From: CAZKVJ01 sp964556225
Lineage (GTDB): Bacteria; Actinomycetota; Acidimicrobiia; Acidimicrobiales; Ilumatobacteraceae
DNA: 64,000 nucleotides
NCBI GenBank assembly: GCA_964556225.1
Contig: CAZKVJ010000012.1
Location: 1 to 64,000 of the forward strand
Direction: 5' to 3'
In this document: one piece after another, positions 52,617 through 60,801 of the stretch
How positions within the stretch are numbered: the first letter of the stretch is position 1
How the letters are laid out: every line of letters starts with the position of its first letter
Position numbers and translations under genes: made by a program
The notes under the pieces: generated by a model
Database searches by the model: none
What the model was told of the DNA's origin: nothing
The model's input: the letters and a program-made list of their open reading frames with translations, nothing else

Positions 52617-53374
52617 CGGCCCATCCCGTCGTGGAGCGCGTGGCGCAACGCTCGGGTGACCTCGAAGAACTCGGGCTCGTCCTCGAGCTCGGGCGTGCGG
52701 GGACGGCGCAGCGGGATGGGCACCGTGTGGGTGATGCGTCCCGGCCGCGCCGACAGCACCACCACGCGATCCGACAGGTAGGCCGCCTCGTCGACGGAGT
52801 GGGTGACGAACAGCACCGTGGCGCCGCTGCGCTCCCACAGCGACAGGAGCAGGTGGCGCATGTCGGCCCGGGTGATCTCGTCGAGCGCGGCGAACGGCTC
52901 GTCCATCAACAGGACCTCGGCTCCGAGCGCGAAGGCCCGCACGAGCGCGACCCGCTGCTGCATGCCGCCCGAGAGCTGGTGGGGGTAGGCGCGCTCGAAG
53001 CCGCGGAGCCCGACCTGGGCAAGGAGCTCGTCGGCCGGGGGGATGCCCGGGCGGTTGGCCCGCCGGTTCACCTGGGTGACCAGGCGGACGTTGTCGCGCG
53101 CGGTTCGCCACGGCAGCAGCGCCGGCGACTGCGGTACCCAGCCGATCCGCTTGTGCCGGCGGGCCTCGATCGGCTCGACCCCGCCGACCGACACGGACCC
53201 GGACGTCGGCCGGTCGAGCCCGGCGACGATGCGCAGCAGGGTCGTCTTGCCGCTGCCACTCGGCCCCAGCACGGTGACCAGCTCGCCGGCGTCGACGTCG
53301 AGGTCGATGGTGTCGAGGGCGACGACATCGCCGAAGCGCCGTCCGACGTCGCGGATCGTCAGCGCCCTGGTCAT
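52613..53374 (-). CDS. ABC transporter ATP-binding protein, SsuB/TauB-like
   Basis: A 253-residue ATPase: Walker A LGPSGSGKTTLLRIV, Q-loop WVPQSPALLPW, signature LSGGMQQRVALVRAFA, Walker B VLLMDEPFAALD and H-loop VTHSVDEAAYLS. First gene of the importer operon. The ATG at 53374 is supported by TAACGT eight bases upstream; longer readings lack support. Divergent from rpsO. Confidence 0.94.
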   Translation of the reverse strand: MTRALTIRDVGRRFGDVVALDTIDLDVDAGELVTVLGPSGSGKTTLLRIVAGLDRPTSGSVSVGGVEPIEARRHKRIGWVPQSPALLPWRTARDNVRLVTQVNRRANRPGIPPADELLAQVGLRGFERAYPHQLSGGMQQRVALVRAFALGAEVLLMDEPFAALDEITRADMRHLLLSLWERSGATVLFVTHSVDEAAYLSDRVVVLSARPGRITHTVPIPLRRPRTPELEDEPEFFEVTRALRHALHDGMGR

Positions 53375-53382
53375 GGCGCCGG

Positions 53383-53388
53383 ACGTTA
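53383..53388 (-). promoter_or_regulatory. -10 box of a leaderless start (TAACGT)
   Basis: On the minus strand TAACGT is followed by eight bases and the ATG of the ABC ATPase; it would drive the whole importer operon. Confidence 0.5.
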
Positions 53389-53520
53389 TCCCCCAGGGGT
53401 TGGAGCGACCCTGCCGTTGTCGTAACCTCTCGGGGTCCGTCGGGGCGCCCACGTGGTCCTCCGGCGTGATGCCGCCGGGAGATCCCCGGTCGGCGACCTC
53501 CGAACCGGAAGGCCCAGATC

Positions 53521-53781
53521 ATGCCCGTGTCCAAGCAGGACGTCATCGAGGCGCACCAGACCAAGCCCGGCGACACCGGCTCGCCCGAGGTGCAGATCGC
53601 GCTGATGAGCCAGCGCATCAACCACCTCACCGAGCACCTCAAGACGCATCCGAAGGACCACCACAGCCGCCGCGGCCTGCTCATGCTCGTCGGGCGGCGT
53701 CGCCGGATGCTCGACTACCTGCGCGAGACCGACATCGGGCGCTATCGCGCGATCGTCGCCAAGCTCGGTCTGCGCCGCTGA
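53521..53781 (+). CDS. rpsO: 30S ribosomal protein S15
   Basis: An 86-residue S15: KPGDTGSPEVQIALMSQRIN, HLKTHPKDHHSRRGLLMLV and RRRMLDYLRETDIGRYRAIV are diagnostic. A 146-base upstream region, with TAACCT at about 53424-53429, leaves a leader of around 90 bases, as expected if S15 represses its own translation (known in other bacteria; not shown here). Followed by pnp, the classic rpsO-pnp pair. Confidence 0.97.
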   Translation: MPVSKQDVIEAHQTKPGDTGSPEVQIALMSQRINHLTEHLKTHPKDHHSRRGLLMLVGRRRRMLDYLRETDIGRYRAIVAKLGLRR

Positions 53782-53796
53782 GCAGGCGCCCTGCGG

Positions 53797-53802
53797 TAGC
53801 AT
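53797..53802 (+). promoter_or_regulatory. -10 box for pnp (TAGCAT)
   Basis: GGTAGCATCAC repeats the sequence at the rpsB promoter. Transcription from here would begin with the hairpin at 53808-53835 and give a leader of about 180 bases. Confidence 0.4.
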
Positions 53803-53807
53803 CACCG

Positions 53808-53835
53808 GTCGGGCCGGACCCAGTGCCGGCCCGAC
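53808..53835 (+). promoter_or_regulatory. 10-bp hairpin in the rpsO-pnp gap
   Basis: GTCGGGCCGG (53808-53817) pairs exactly with CCGGCCCGAC (53826-53835) around an eight-base loop. It may cap the 5' end of a pnp transcript or end the rpsO transcript; no T-tract follows, which favours the former. Confidence 0.5.
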
Positions 53836-53891
53836 GCACATACACAGACAGCGGCGACGAGTCGGTTGTCAGTCGATGGTTCCGCCCGGCG

Positions 53892-53923
53892 TCCCAGCCC
53901 GCAGGCGGGGTTGCCGACTGGGA
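53892..53923 (+). promoter_or_regulatory. stem-loop in pnp leader
   Basis: TCCCAG-CCCGC (53892-53902) can pair with GCGGG (53905-53909) and CTGGGA (53918-53923), with an asymmetric internal loop. In enterobacteria pnp is autoregulated through a leader stem cut by RNase III; a similar role here is a guess. Confidence 0.35.
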
Positions 53924-53989
53924 ACCGGCGGCCGCTCGGATCGGTCGGATGCCACGCGAAGCTCGTGCCCGGCCGGAAAGGAGCTCGCA

Positions 53990-56410
53990 GTGGCTGACGC
54001 CATTCGAGTGTCGGGCCCGGTGTCGGGTACCGACAAGACCCTGTCGTTCGAGACCGGGAAGCTGGCCCAGCAGAGCCAGGGAGCCGTGGTCGCGTCGATC
54101 GGCCGCACGACCGTGCTCTCCACGGCGAACGCCGCGAAGGACGTGCGGCCGGGCATCGACTTCTTCCCGCTGACGGTCGACGTCGAGGAGCGGGCCTACG
54201 CGGCCGGCAAGATCCCCGGCTCGTTCTTCCGCCGTGAGGGCCGCCCGACCGAGGACGCCATCCTCACCTGCCGCCTGACCGACCGCCCGCTGCGCCCATC
54301 GTTCCCCGATGGCTTCCGCAACGAGACCCAGGTCGTGATCACCGTCTTGGGTGCCGACCAGGTGAACCCCCACGACGTGCTCAGCATCAACGCCGCCTCG
54401 GCGTCGCTGATGATCAGCGGCATCCCCTTCGACGGGCCGATCGGCGCCGTCCGGGTGGCCTACAGCCAGTCCGGCGAGTGGATCCCGCACCCGACCTACG
54501 CCGAAGGCGAGGAGTCCACCTTCGAGCTCGTCGTGGCCGGGCGTGAGCTCGACAACGGCGACGTGGCCATCATGATGGTCGAGGCCGGTGGCACGGAGAA
54601 GAGCTTCTCGTACTACGCCGACGGGGCGCCGAAGGTAACCGAGGAGGTCATCGCCTCCGGGCTCGAGGCCTCGAAGACGTGGATCAAGGAGTCCATCGCC
54701 CTGCAGCGCCAGCTGGTGGCCTCGGTCATCGCCATCAAGGGGCCGATCACGCCGCTCGCCTACACGCCCGTGCTCGACTACGGCGACGACGTCTGGGAGG
54801 CCGTGCAGTCGGTGGCCACGCCGAAGCTGGCGCCGGCGGTGTCGATCGCCCTCAAGGCCGAGCGCAACGCCGCCACCGACGCTGCCGCCGCCGAGACGGT
54901 CGCCGAGCTCGCCGGGACCTCTGACGCGCCGGGTCCGTTCGCCGGGCGCGAGAAGGAGATCAAAGAGGCCGTCCGCTCCCTGACCAAGCAGCTGGTCCGC
55001 AAGCGCATCGTCGACGAGGGCCTGCGTATCGACGGCCGCGGCCCGAAGGACCTGCGGCCGCTGTCGGCCGAGGTCGGCGTGCTCTCGACGGCGCACGGCA
55101 CGGGCCTGTTCCAGCGGGGCGAGACCCAGGTGCTCAACGTGTGCACCCTGGCGATGCCGCGCATGAACCAGCTGATGGACACGCTGTCGCCCGAGACCAC
55201 CAAGCGCTTCTTGCACCACTACAACATGGCGCCATGGGCCAACGGTGAGACCGGTCGGGTGGGTTCGCCGAAGCGGCGCGAGATCGGCCACGGAGCCCTC
55301 GCCGCCCGGGCGCTGCTCCCGGTGGTGCCCAGCCAGGAGGAGTTCGCCTACACGCTGCGCCTCGTCAGCGAGGTCATGAGCTCCAACGGCTCCACCTCGA
55401 TGGCGTCGGTGTGCGCGTCGTCGCTGTCGATGATGGACGCCGGTGTGCCCATCAAGGCGGCCGTCGCCGGCATCGCCATGGGCCTCGTCTACGCCGAGGG
55501 CAAGTACACCACGCTCACCGACATCCTCGGCGCCGAGGACGCCTTCGGCGACATGGACTTCAAGGTCGCCGGTACCGCCGACGCGGTGACGGCACTGCAG
55601 CTCGACACGAAGATCGACGGCATCCCCGCCGACGTCCTCGCCGCTGCGCTCCAGCAGGCCCGTGAGGCCCGGCTGCAGATCCTCGACGTGATGGCCGCCA
55701 CCATCGACGCCCCGCGGCCCGAGGTGTCGGCCACGGCTCCGAAGATCATCAGCTTCCACATCCCGCTCGACAAGGTCGGAGAGGTCATCGGGCCGAAAGG
55801 CAAGGTGATCAACACGATCCAGCAGGAGACCGGCGCCGACATCAGCATCGACGACGACGGCGTCCACGGGATCGTCACCATCGGCTCGGTCGAGAGCGAC
55901 AAGGTCGAGGCGGCCAAGGCCCGCATCCAGGCCATCGTCAGCCCGCCGAGCGCCGACCTCGGTGCCGTCTACACCGGCACCGTGGTGAACATCACCAAGT
56001 TCGGGGCGTTCGTGAACATCCTCCCGGGCCGGGACGGCCTGGTCCACATCTCCAAGCTGGGTCGCGGCAAGCGCATCGCCTCGGTCGAGGATGTCCTGCA
56101 GCTCGGTGACCAGCTCCAGGTCCGCGTCGACGACATCGACGACAAAGGCAAGATCAGCCTGACCCCCGTCGGCGACGAGGGCGAGGGCGGCGAGGGTGCG
56201 CCGGCCGAGTCGGGCGCCCGCGGTGGTGCGCCGAACGGCGAGGCGGCGGTCAGCGTCAGCTTCGAGGACTCATTCGACGCCGAGCTCCGCAGCGAGTTCG
56301 GCGATCTCGGACCCGGCGGCTCGGCCGGCGGTGACGACCGCAACGACCGCGGCAGCCGCAGCAGTGGCGGTGGGAACCGCGGCGGCGACCGCCGCCGGCG
56401 CCATCGCTGA
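53990..56410 (+). CDS. pnp: polyribonucleotide nucleotidyltransferase
   Basis: An 806-residue PNPase, the phosphorolytic 3'-5' exonuclease of mRNA turnover. Two RNase PH-like domains flank an alpha domain (FFPLTVDVEERAYAAGKIPG; LDTKIDGIPADVLAAAL), followed by KH (about 585-645, IGPKGKVINTIQ) and S1 (about 655-725, VYTGTVVNITKFGAFVNILPG). The last 80 residues form an acidic then Gly/Arg/Asp-rich tail (ends GGGNRGGDRRRRHR). AAAGGAG lies just before GTG 53990. Standard rpsO-pnp-M16-dapB order. Confidence 0.97.
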   Translation: MADAIRVSGPVSGTDKTLSFETGKLAQQSQGAVVASIGRTTVLSTANAAKDVRPGIDFFPLTVDVEERAYAAGKIPGSFFRREGRPTEDAILTCRLTDRPLRPSFPDGFRNETQVVITVLGADQVNPHDVLSINAASASLMISGIPFDGPIGAVRVAYSQSGEWIPHPTYAEGEESTFELVVAGRELDNGDVAIMMVEAGGTEKSFSYYADGAPKVTEEVIASGLEASKTWIKESIALQRQLVASVIAIKGPITPLAYTPVLDYGDDVWEAVQSVATPKLAPAVSIALKAERNAATDAAAAETVAELAGTSDAPGPFAGREKEIKEAVRSLTKQLVRKRIVDEGLRIDGRGPKDLRPLSAEVGVLSTAHGTGLFQRGETQVLNVCTLAMPRMNQLMDTLSPETTKRFLHHYNMAPWANGETGRVGSPKRREIGHGALAARALLPVVPSQEEFAYTLRLVSEVMSSNGSTSMASVCASSLSMMDAGVPIKAAVAGIAMGLVYAEGKYTTLTDILGAEDAFGDMDFKVAGTADAVTALQLDTKIDGIPADVLAAALQQAREARLQILDVMAATIDAPRPEVSATAPKIISFHIPLDKVGEVIGPKGKVINTIQQETGADISIDDDGVHGIVTIGSVESDKVEAAKARIQAIVSPPSADLGAVYTGTVVNITKFGAFVNILPGRDGLVHISKLGRGKRIASVEDVLQLGDQLQVRVDDIDDKGKISLTPVGDEGEGGEGAPAESGARGGAPNGEAAVSVSFEDSFDAELRSEFGDLGPGGSAGGDDRNDRGSRSSGGGNRGGDRRRRHR

Positions 56411-56420
56411 GCCGCCAACG

Positions 56421-57671
56421 GTGCCCGTGGGCGACCTTCGCATCACGCAGCTCGACTCCGGCCTCACCGTGGCCACCGAGCGCCTCCCCGGGGCGCGCTC
56501 GGTGGCCACGGGCGCGTGGGTGCGGGTGGGCGCTCGGGACGAGCCAGCCGAGCTGAGTGGCGTGTCGCACTTCCTGGAGCACCTGCTGTTCAAGGGCACC
56601 GCCCACCACAGCGCCCAGGAGATCTCACGGTCCGTCGATCGCGTCGGCGGCGACCTGAACGCCTTCACCGCCAAGGAGTACACGGCCTACTACTGCCGGA
56701 TGCCGGCCGCGCACCGGGCACTCGCCGTGTCACTGCTGGGGGAGGTCGTGTGCGAGCCGGCCCTGCGCGACGACGATGTCGAGAGCGAGCGCCAGGTCAT
56801 CCTGGAAGAGCTGGCCATGGACGAGGACAACCCCGACGACGTGGCCCACCGGCGCTTCGCCGAGGCGCTCTTCCCGGATCATCCGCTCGGACGGAACACC
56901 GCCGGCGAACCGCACACCGTCGAGGCGATCGCGGCTGACGAGGTGCGCCGGTTCTTCTCTCGTTGGTACCGGGGTGCAGCCGTGGTGGTGGCCGCTGCCG
57001 GTCCGATCGACCACGACGAGACGCTGGACGAGCTGAGCGCGGCGTTCTCGGCCGTGCCCGCCGGCGGGGAGCTGCCCGAGCGGCCGGCGCCGGTCCCCGG
57101 CGGCGCCACCGTGGTCGTCCCCGACGACACCGAGCAGGTGCACCTGGTCACCGGCTTCCCCGCGCTGCGCCGTGCGGACCCTGATCGCGAGGCGCTCGAC
57201 GTCGTGAACCACGTCCTCGGTGGCGGGCTGTCGAGCCGGCTGTTCGAGGAGGTCCGAGAGAAGCGAGGACTGGCCTACGCCGTGTTCTCGGGCACCTCGG
57301 CCTACATCGACGGCGGCGCGCTCGCCGTGTACGCCGGCACGCTGCCCCACCACGTCGGCGAGGTGATGGAGATCGTCGACGGCGAGCTGGCGTCGCTGCT
57401 GGCCGGCGGCATCACCGACGACGAGCTCGAGGTGGCGATCGGGTACCTCAGCGGTGCCTACGAGCTGGGACTCGAGGACACCGGCGCCTGCCTGTCCCGT
57501 ACCGGCGGGCTGCTCGCGACACTGGGCGAGGTGCGCCCGGTCGACGAGCAGATCGCCCGGTGGCGGGCCGTCACCCACGCCGACGTGCGCCGTGTGATCG
57601 AGCGGGTGCTCACCGGCCCGCGGGTCACCGTGGCTCTCGGCCCGGTCGAGGCCGGCGTCCTGCCCGGCTGA
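56421..57671 (+). CDS. M16 family zinc protease (PepR/YmxG-like)
   Basis: A 416-residue M16B peptidase. The inverted zinc motif is HFLEH (50-54) with the distal Glu in VILEELAMDED (about 129-130), so the catalytic site is complete. GGGLSSRLFEEVREKRGLAY in the second half is the conserved substrate-binding segment. The gene following pnp is an M16 protease in most actinobacteria (pepR in mycobacteria). GTG 56421 begins ten bases after the pnp stop; GTG 56427 is an alternative. Confidence 0.94.
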   Translation: MPVGDLRITQLDSGLTVATERLPGARSVATGAWVRVGARDEPAELSGVSHFLEHLLFKGTAHHSAQEISRSVDRVGGDLNAFTAKEYTAYYCRMPAAHRALAVSLLGEVVCEPALRDDDVESERQVILEELAMDEDNPDDVAHRRFAEALFPDHPLGRNTAGEPHTVEAIAADEVRRFFSRWYRGAAVVVAAAGPIDHDETLDELSAAFSAVPAGGELPERPAPVPGGATVVVPDDTEQVHLVTGFPALRRADPDREALDVVNHVLGGGLSSRLFEEVREKRGLAYAVFSGTSAYIDGGALAVYAGTLPHHVGEVMEIVDGELASLLAGGITDDELEVAIGYLSGAYELGLEDTGACLSRTGGLLATLGEVRPVDEQIARWRAVTHADVRRVIERVLTGPRVTVALGPVEAGVLPG

Positions 57672-57682
57672 GGTGCTGCGGC

Positions 57683-57688
57683 TACCGT
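57683..57688 (+). promoter_or_regulatory. -10 box of a leaderless start (TACCGT)
   Basis: TACCGT followed by seven bases and the dapB GTG at 57696. Confidence 0.5.
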
Positions 57689-57695
57689 CACCGCT

Positions 57696-58478
57696 GTGAC
57701 GAGCGAGGGAGCACGGATCCGGGTCGGGGTGGTCGGCGCCAACGGGCGGATGGGCGCCACGGTGTGCGATGCGGTCGCCGCCGATCCCGAGCTCGAGCTC
57801 GTGGCAGCGGTCGACGTCCGCTCACCGGGCAACACCCGACACGGGGTCACCGTGGCCGGCGAGCTGCGGGCGCTGGCCGATGCCGGCGTCGAGGTGGCCG
57901 TCGACTTCACCGTCGCCGGCGCGGCACGGGTCACGTTGCCCTGGCTGGCCCTGCACGGCGTGCACGCCGTGGTCGGCACCACCGGGCTCACCGACGACGA
58001 CCTGGCCGAGGCCCGGCGCTCATTCACCCGCAGCAGCTGCCTCGTGGCGGCGAACTTCGCGATCGGTGCGGTGCTGATGATGCGCTTCGCCGAGCTGGCG
58101 GCCCCGTGGTTCGAGACGGCCGAGATCGTCGAGCTGCACCACGACGCAAAGATCGACGCCCCGTCGGGCACCGCCCTCGCGACAGCGCGGCGCATGGCAG
58201 CGGCCAGCGACACCTGGGCGCCGGACCCGACCACGGACACCGTGGTGGCCGGCGCGCGGGGCGGGGTCGGCCCGGCCGGCATCCACGTGCACTCGCTGCG
58301 CCTGCGGGGGATGGTCGCCCACCAAGAGGTCATCTTGGGCACGCAGGGCCAGACGCTGAGCATCCGCCACGACAGCTACGACCGGACCAGCTTCATGCCG
58401 GGCGTGGTGCTGGCGTGCAAGCACGTCGCCGAGCGCCTCGGTCTCACCGTCGGCCTCGACGCCCTCCTCGGAATCTGA
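57696..58478 (+). CDS. dapB: 4-hydroxy-tetrahydrodipicolinate reductase
   Basis: A 260-residue DapB of lysine/diaminopimelate synthesis. VGVVGANGRMGATV is the NAD(P)H-binding loop, VVGTTGLTDDDL and AANFAIGAVLMMRF line the active site, and ELHHDAKIDAPSGTAL holds the conserved HHxxKxDAPSGT catalytic motif. GTG start set by the -10 box. Confidence 0.96.
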   Translation: MTSEGARIRVGVVGANGRMGATVCDAVAADPELELVAAVDVRSPGNTRHGVTVAGELRALADAGVEVAVDFTVAGAARVTLPWLALHGVHAVVGTTGLTDDDLAEARRSFTRSSCLVAANFAIGAVLMMRFAELAAPWFETAEIVELHHDAKIDAPSGTALATARRMAAASDTWAPDPTTDTVVAGARGGVGPAGIHVHSLRLRGMVAHQEVILGTQGQTLSIRHDSYDRTSFMPGVVLACKHVAERLGLTVGLDALLGI

Positions 58479-58516
58479 CCCTCACCATCGAACGGGAGCG
58501 ATGGGCGGATGAGGGT
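58478..58516. terminator. bidirectional hairpin between dapB and tpx
   Basis: ACCCTCA-CCATCG (58478-58490) pairs with CGATGG (58499-58504) and TGAGGGT (58510-58516), with a five-base bulge. It spans exactly the gap between two convergent stop codons. Confidence 0.65.
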
Positions 58517-59014
58517 TCAGGCGAGGGCAGCGATCGCGGCGTCGTAGTCGGGCTCCTGGGCGATCTCCGGGACGAGCTCCTCGTAGATGACCGTGCCCTG
58601 CTCGTCGAGGACCACCACGGCGCGGGCGAGCAGGCCCTCGAGGCGGCCCTCGGCCATGCGGACGCCGAAGTCGTCACCGAAGGTGGACCGGAACGTCGAC
58701 GCCGTCGTGACGTTCTCGATCCCCTCGGCGCCGCAGAAGCGCTTCAGCGCGAAGGGGAGGTCGGCCGACACGCACACCACGACGGTGTTGTCGAGCTCCG
58801 CAGCGCGCTGGTTGAACGTGCGCACGCTCGTGGCGCAGACCGCCGTGTCAAGGCTGGGGAAGATGTTCAACAGGACCCGTGTGCCACCGAGCGACTCCTT
58901 GGTGACCGGTGCGAGGTCGTCGCCGGCCAGCGTGAAGTCGGGTGCGGGGGTGCCGACGGGGGGAAGGTCGCCGACGGTGTGGACGGGGTTGCCGCCGAGG
59001 GTGATCTGAGCCAT
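58517..59014 (-). CDS. tpx: thiol peroxidase
   Basis: A 165-residue atypical 2-Cys peroxiredoxin. Peroxidatic Cys60 lies in PSLDTAVCATSVRTFN and resolving Cys94 in RFCGAEG, exactly the Tpx spacing; TLAGDDLAPV and the N-terminal VTLGGNPV-like start (ITLGGNPVHTVG) fit. It reduces peroxides with thioredoxin. CACACT lies eight bases before the ATG. Converges with dapB across a hairpin. Confidence 0.95.
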   Translation of the reverse strand: MAQITLGGNPVHTVGDLPPVGTPAPDFTLAGDDLAPVTKESLGGTRVLLNIFPSLDTAVCATSVRTFNQRAAELDNTVVVCVSADLPFALKRFCGAEGIENVTTASTFRSTFGDDFGVRMAEGRLEGLLARAVVVLDEQGTVIYEELVPEIAQEPDYDAAIAALA

Positions 59015-59070
59015 GGCGGGGGAGTGTGCCAGCGGATCGCGATCTCTCCTCCCCGGGAGCGAAGAAATCC

Positions 59071-59850
59071 TCAGCGACAGACGGTGGAGGTGCCGTAACG
59101 GCGGGCCAGCTCCTCCTTCAGGCCCTTGACGCCGTAGGTCGACACGATGCGCTGGGGCACGAGAAGGTTCTTCTGGGCGGTGACGTCGCCGGCGAAGGCG
59201 TCCATGCAGCGCTCCGGCTCGAGGTTGGCCGCGGCGAGGATCGCCCCGGTGCAGCCGATCTGGCCGGCGTACAGCAGGATCGCGGCGTTGCCGGAGTAGA
59301 AGGGCTTCTTCCAGACGGCGAGCGTCTCGAGCATCCGCTCCGGATCGCCCGTCGAGTCCTTCAGCCCGGACACCTTCAGCGCCTTCAGGTCTTCGAGGGA
59401 GATGCCGGGAGGCGACACCTTCGGCCAGTGGTAGGCGAGCACCGGCATCGCGCCGGCGGCCGCCGACACCTCGGCGTAGAACGCTCGCACGTCGCCCTTG
59501 TGGGGCGACAGCACGAGCGCACCGCTGGCACCGTGGTGGGCGGCCCGGGCCGTCAGGTCCGGCACGCTCACCCCGGCGGCCAGGTCGCCGGTGCCGAGCA
59601 GCACGGGGGTGGTGGCGGGCACCGCGGCGCGCACGGCATCGAACACCTGCAGGCGCTCCTTCATGGACAGGTGGGAGGCCTCGCCCGTGCTCCCCGCCAC
59701 GACCACGGCCCGAACGCCACGTTCCACGAGGTGCGCGGCGTGGCGTGCCGTGGCGTCGTTGTCGACGTGGCCGTGCTCATCGAAGAACGTGACGAGCGCG
59801 ACGGCCACACCGGAGAACACGGGCTGGTCGTTCGAGGCGGTGGCTCCCAT
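59071..59850 (-). CDS. DapA/NAL-superfamily aldolase-like protein
   Basis: A 259-residue TIM-barrel protein of the dihydrodipicolinate synthase/N-acetylneuraminate lyase family. GSTGEASHLS (53-62) is the pyruvate-binding loop, Tyr140 (VLAYHWP) and Lys164 (SGLKDSTG) the catalytic Tyr and Schiff-base Lys. It is about 30 residues shorter than true DapA, and its active-site surroundings differ (GST in place of GTT), so a 2-keto-acid aldolase other than DapA is quite possible. Located near, but on the opposite strand to, dapB. Leaderless-type TACGGT box upstream. Confidence 0.82.
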   Translation of the reverse strand: MGATASNDQPVFSGVAVALVTFFDEHGHVDNDATARHAAHLVERGVRAVVVAGSTGEASHLSMKERLQVFDAVRAAVPATTPVLLGTGDLAAGVSVPDLTARAAHHGASGALVLSPHKGDVRAFYAEVSAAAGAMPVLAYHWPKVSPPGISLEDLKALKVSGLKDSTGDPERMLETLAVWKKPFYSGNAAILLYAGQIGCTGAILAAANLEPERCMDAFAGDVTAQKNLLVPQRIVSTYGVKGLKEELARRYGTSTVCR

Positions 59851-59857
59851 GTGGCGA

Positions 59858-59863
59858 ACCGTA
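59858..59863 (-). promoter_or_regulatory. -10 box of a leaderless start (TACGGT)
   Basis: On the minus strand TACGGT is followed by seven bases and the ATG of the DapA-like gene at 59850. Confidence 0.5.
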
Positions 59864-59872
59864 CCGCGCCGG

Positions 59873-60670
59873 TCATCCCCCTCGCACAGGGTCGTCGGAC
59901 CCCTCCGGCCCGGGACCTGGCACCTCGTCCCGCTCGCCGTAGCTGTGGTTGTCGTTGTCGCCGCCGCCGTCGTCGTCGTCGTCGTCGGCCTGGAGGTGCG
60001 GGTGCTCGATCTCTTCGATCACCTCGGGAAGCGCGGTGCGCACCCGGCCGAACATCTGGACGAACGACAGGGCGAACAGCCCGGCCACGATCCACCACTG
60101 ATACTGCTCGATGGCGTCGAGGAACCAGCGGATCTGCTCCTCGAAGATCTGGCCGCCCATCCACAGGACCACGAGCTTGATCACGATCCCGACGGAGAGC
60201 AGGCTGACGAAGCGGCGCAGGTCCCAGTGGCGGTGACCGGCCATCAGGCACACGAAGTTGCTGCCCGGCATGAACAGCACCATCGCCCAGCCGGCCCGGT
60301 CGACACCGTTCTGGAACCAGCGGTAGATGGCCGGCATCTCGCCGATCTGACCCTCGGTCCAGTCGATGGCCTTGCGCCCGTACCAACGGCCCAGCAGGAA
60401 CAGCACGACCCCGGCCACCAGGATGCGAACGAACCCGATGACGGCGTAGGGGAGCGGGTCGATGTACGGGACGGCGCCGAACAGGTTGCGGTTCCGCGAC
60501 GACAGGATGAGCGTGAGGACCGGACGGGTGTCGACCCAGGCCGGCCCGATGTTCGATCCGAACGTGCCCATCGCGAACAGCACGAGCGCCATCACCAGCG
60601 TCACCCGCCGGACGAGCGCTCGCGGGTGCGGCGCGTCCACGGGATGGGAGCCGGCGAGCGAGCGGGGCAC
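59873..60670 (-). CDS. DedA/VTT-like integral membrane protein
   Basis: A 265-residue membrane protein with about five hydrophobic segments. LGRWYGRKAIDW and the re-entrant-type stretch FMPGSNFVCLMAGHRHWDLRRF resemble DedA/SNARE-associated (VTT) proteins, which scramble or flip lipids such as undecaprenyl phosphate or phosphatidylethanolamine, although the usual R/G motif is only partly present. The C-terminal 45 residues are a charged Asp/Gly-rich tail (DDDDDDGGGD). The GTG at 60670 is supported by TAAGTT six bases upstream. Confidence 0.68.
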   Translation of the reverse strand: MPRSLAGSHPVDAPHPRALVRRVTLVMALVLFAMGTFGSNIGPAWVDTRPVLTLILSSRNRNLFGAVPYIDPLPYAVIGFVRILVAGVVLFLLGRWYGRKAIDWTEGQIGEMPAIYRWFQNGVDRAGWAMVLFMPGSNFVCLMAGHRHWDLRRFVSLLSVGIVIKLVVLWMGGQIFEEQIRWFLDAIEQYQWWIVAGLFALSFVQMFGRVRTALPEVIEEIEHPHLQADDDDDDGGGDNDNHSYGERDEVPGPGPEGSDDPVRGG

Positions 60671-60676
60671 CGGCGC

Positions 60677-60682
60677 AACTTA
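60677..60682 (-). promoter_or_regulatory. -10 box of a leaderless start (TAAGTT)
   Basis: On the minus strand TAAGTT is followed by six bases and the GTG of the VTT-like gene. Confidence 0.45.
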
Positions 60683-60801
60683 GGGCATGTCCGCCGTCCT
60701 GGCACCGGCACTACCCGTGCCGGCCCGGCGGTTACCCTCCGGTGGCCAGCGCAACCGCGATACGTTGCTCCGCCGGACGGGGGATCCACGGAGGGGGACC
60801 G

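Noticed and set aside
53375..53520. TTGGAG-17 bases-TAACCT as a strong rpsO promoter
   Set aside because: Spacing is right but each box matches only about three consensus bases, so it is mentioned in the rpsO entry and not listed as a separate feature.
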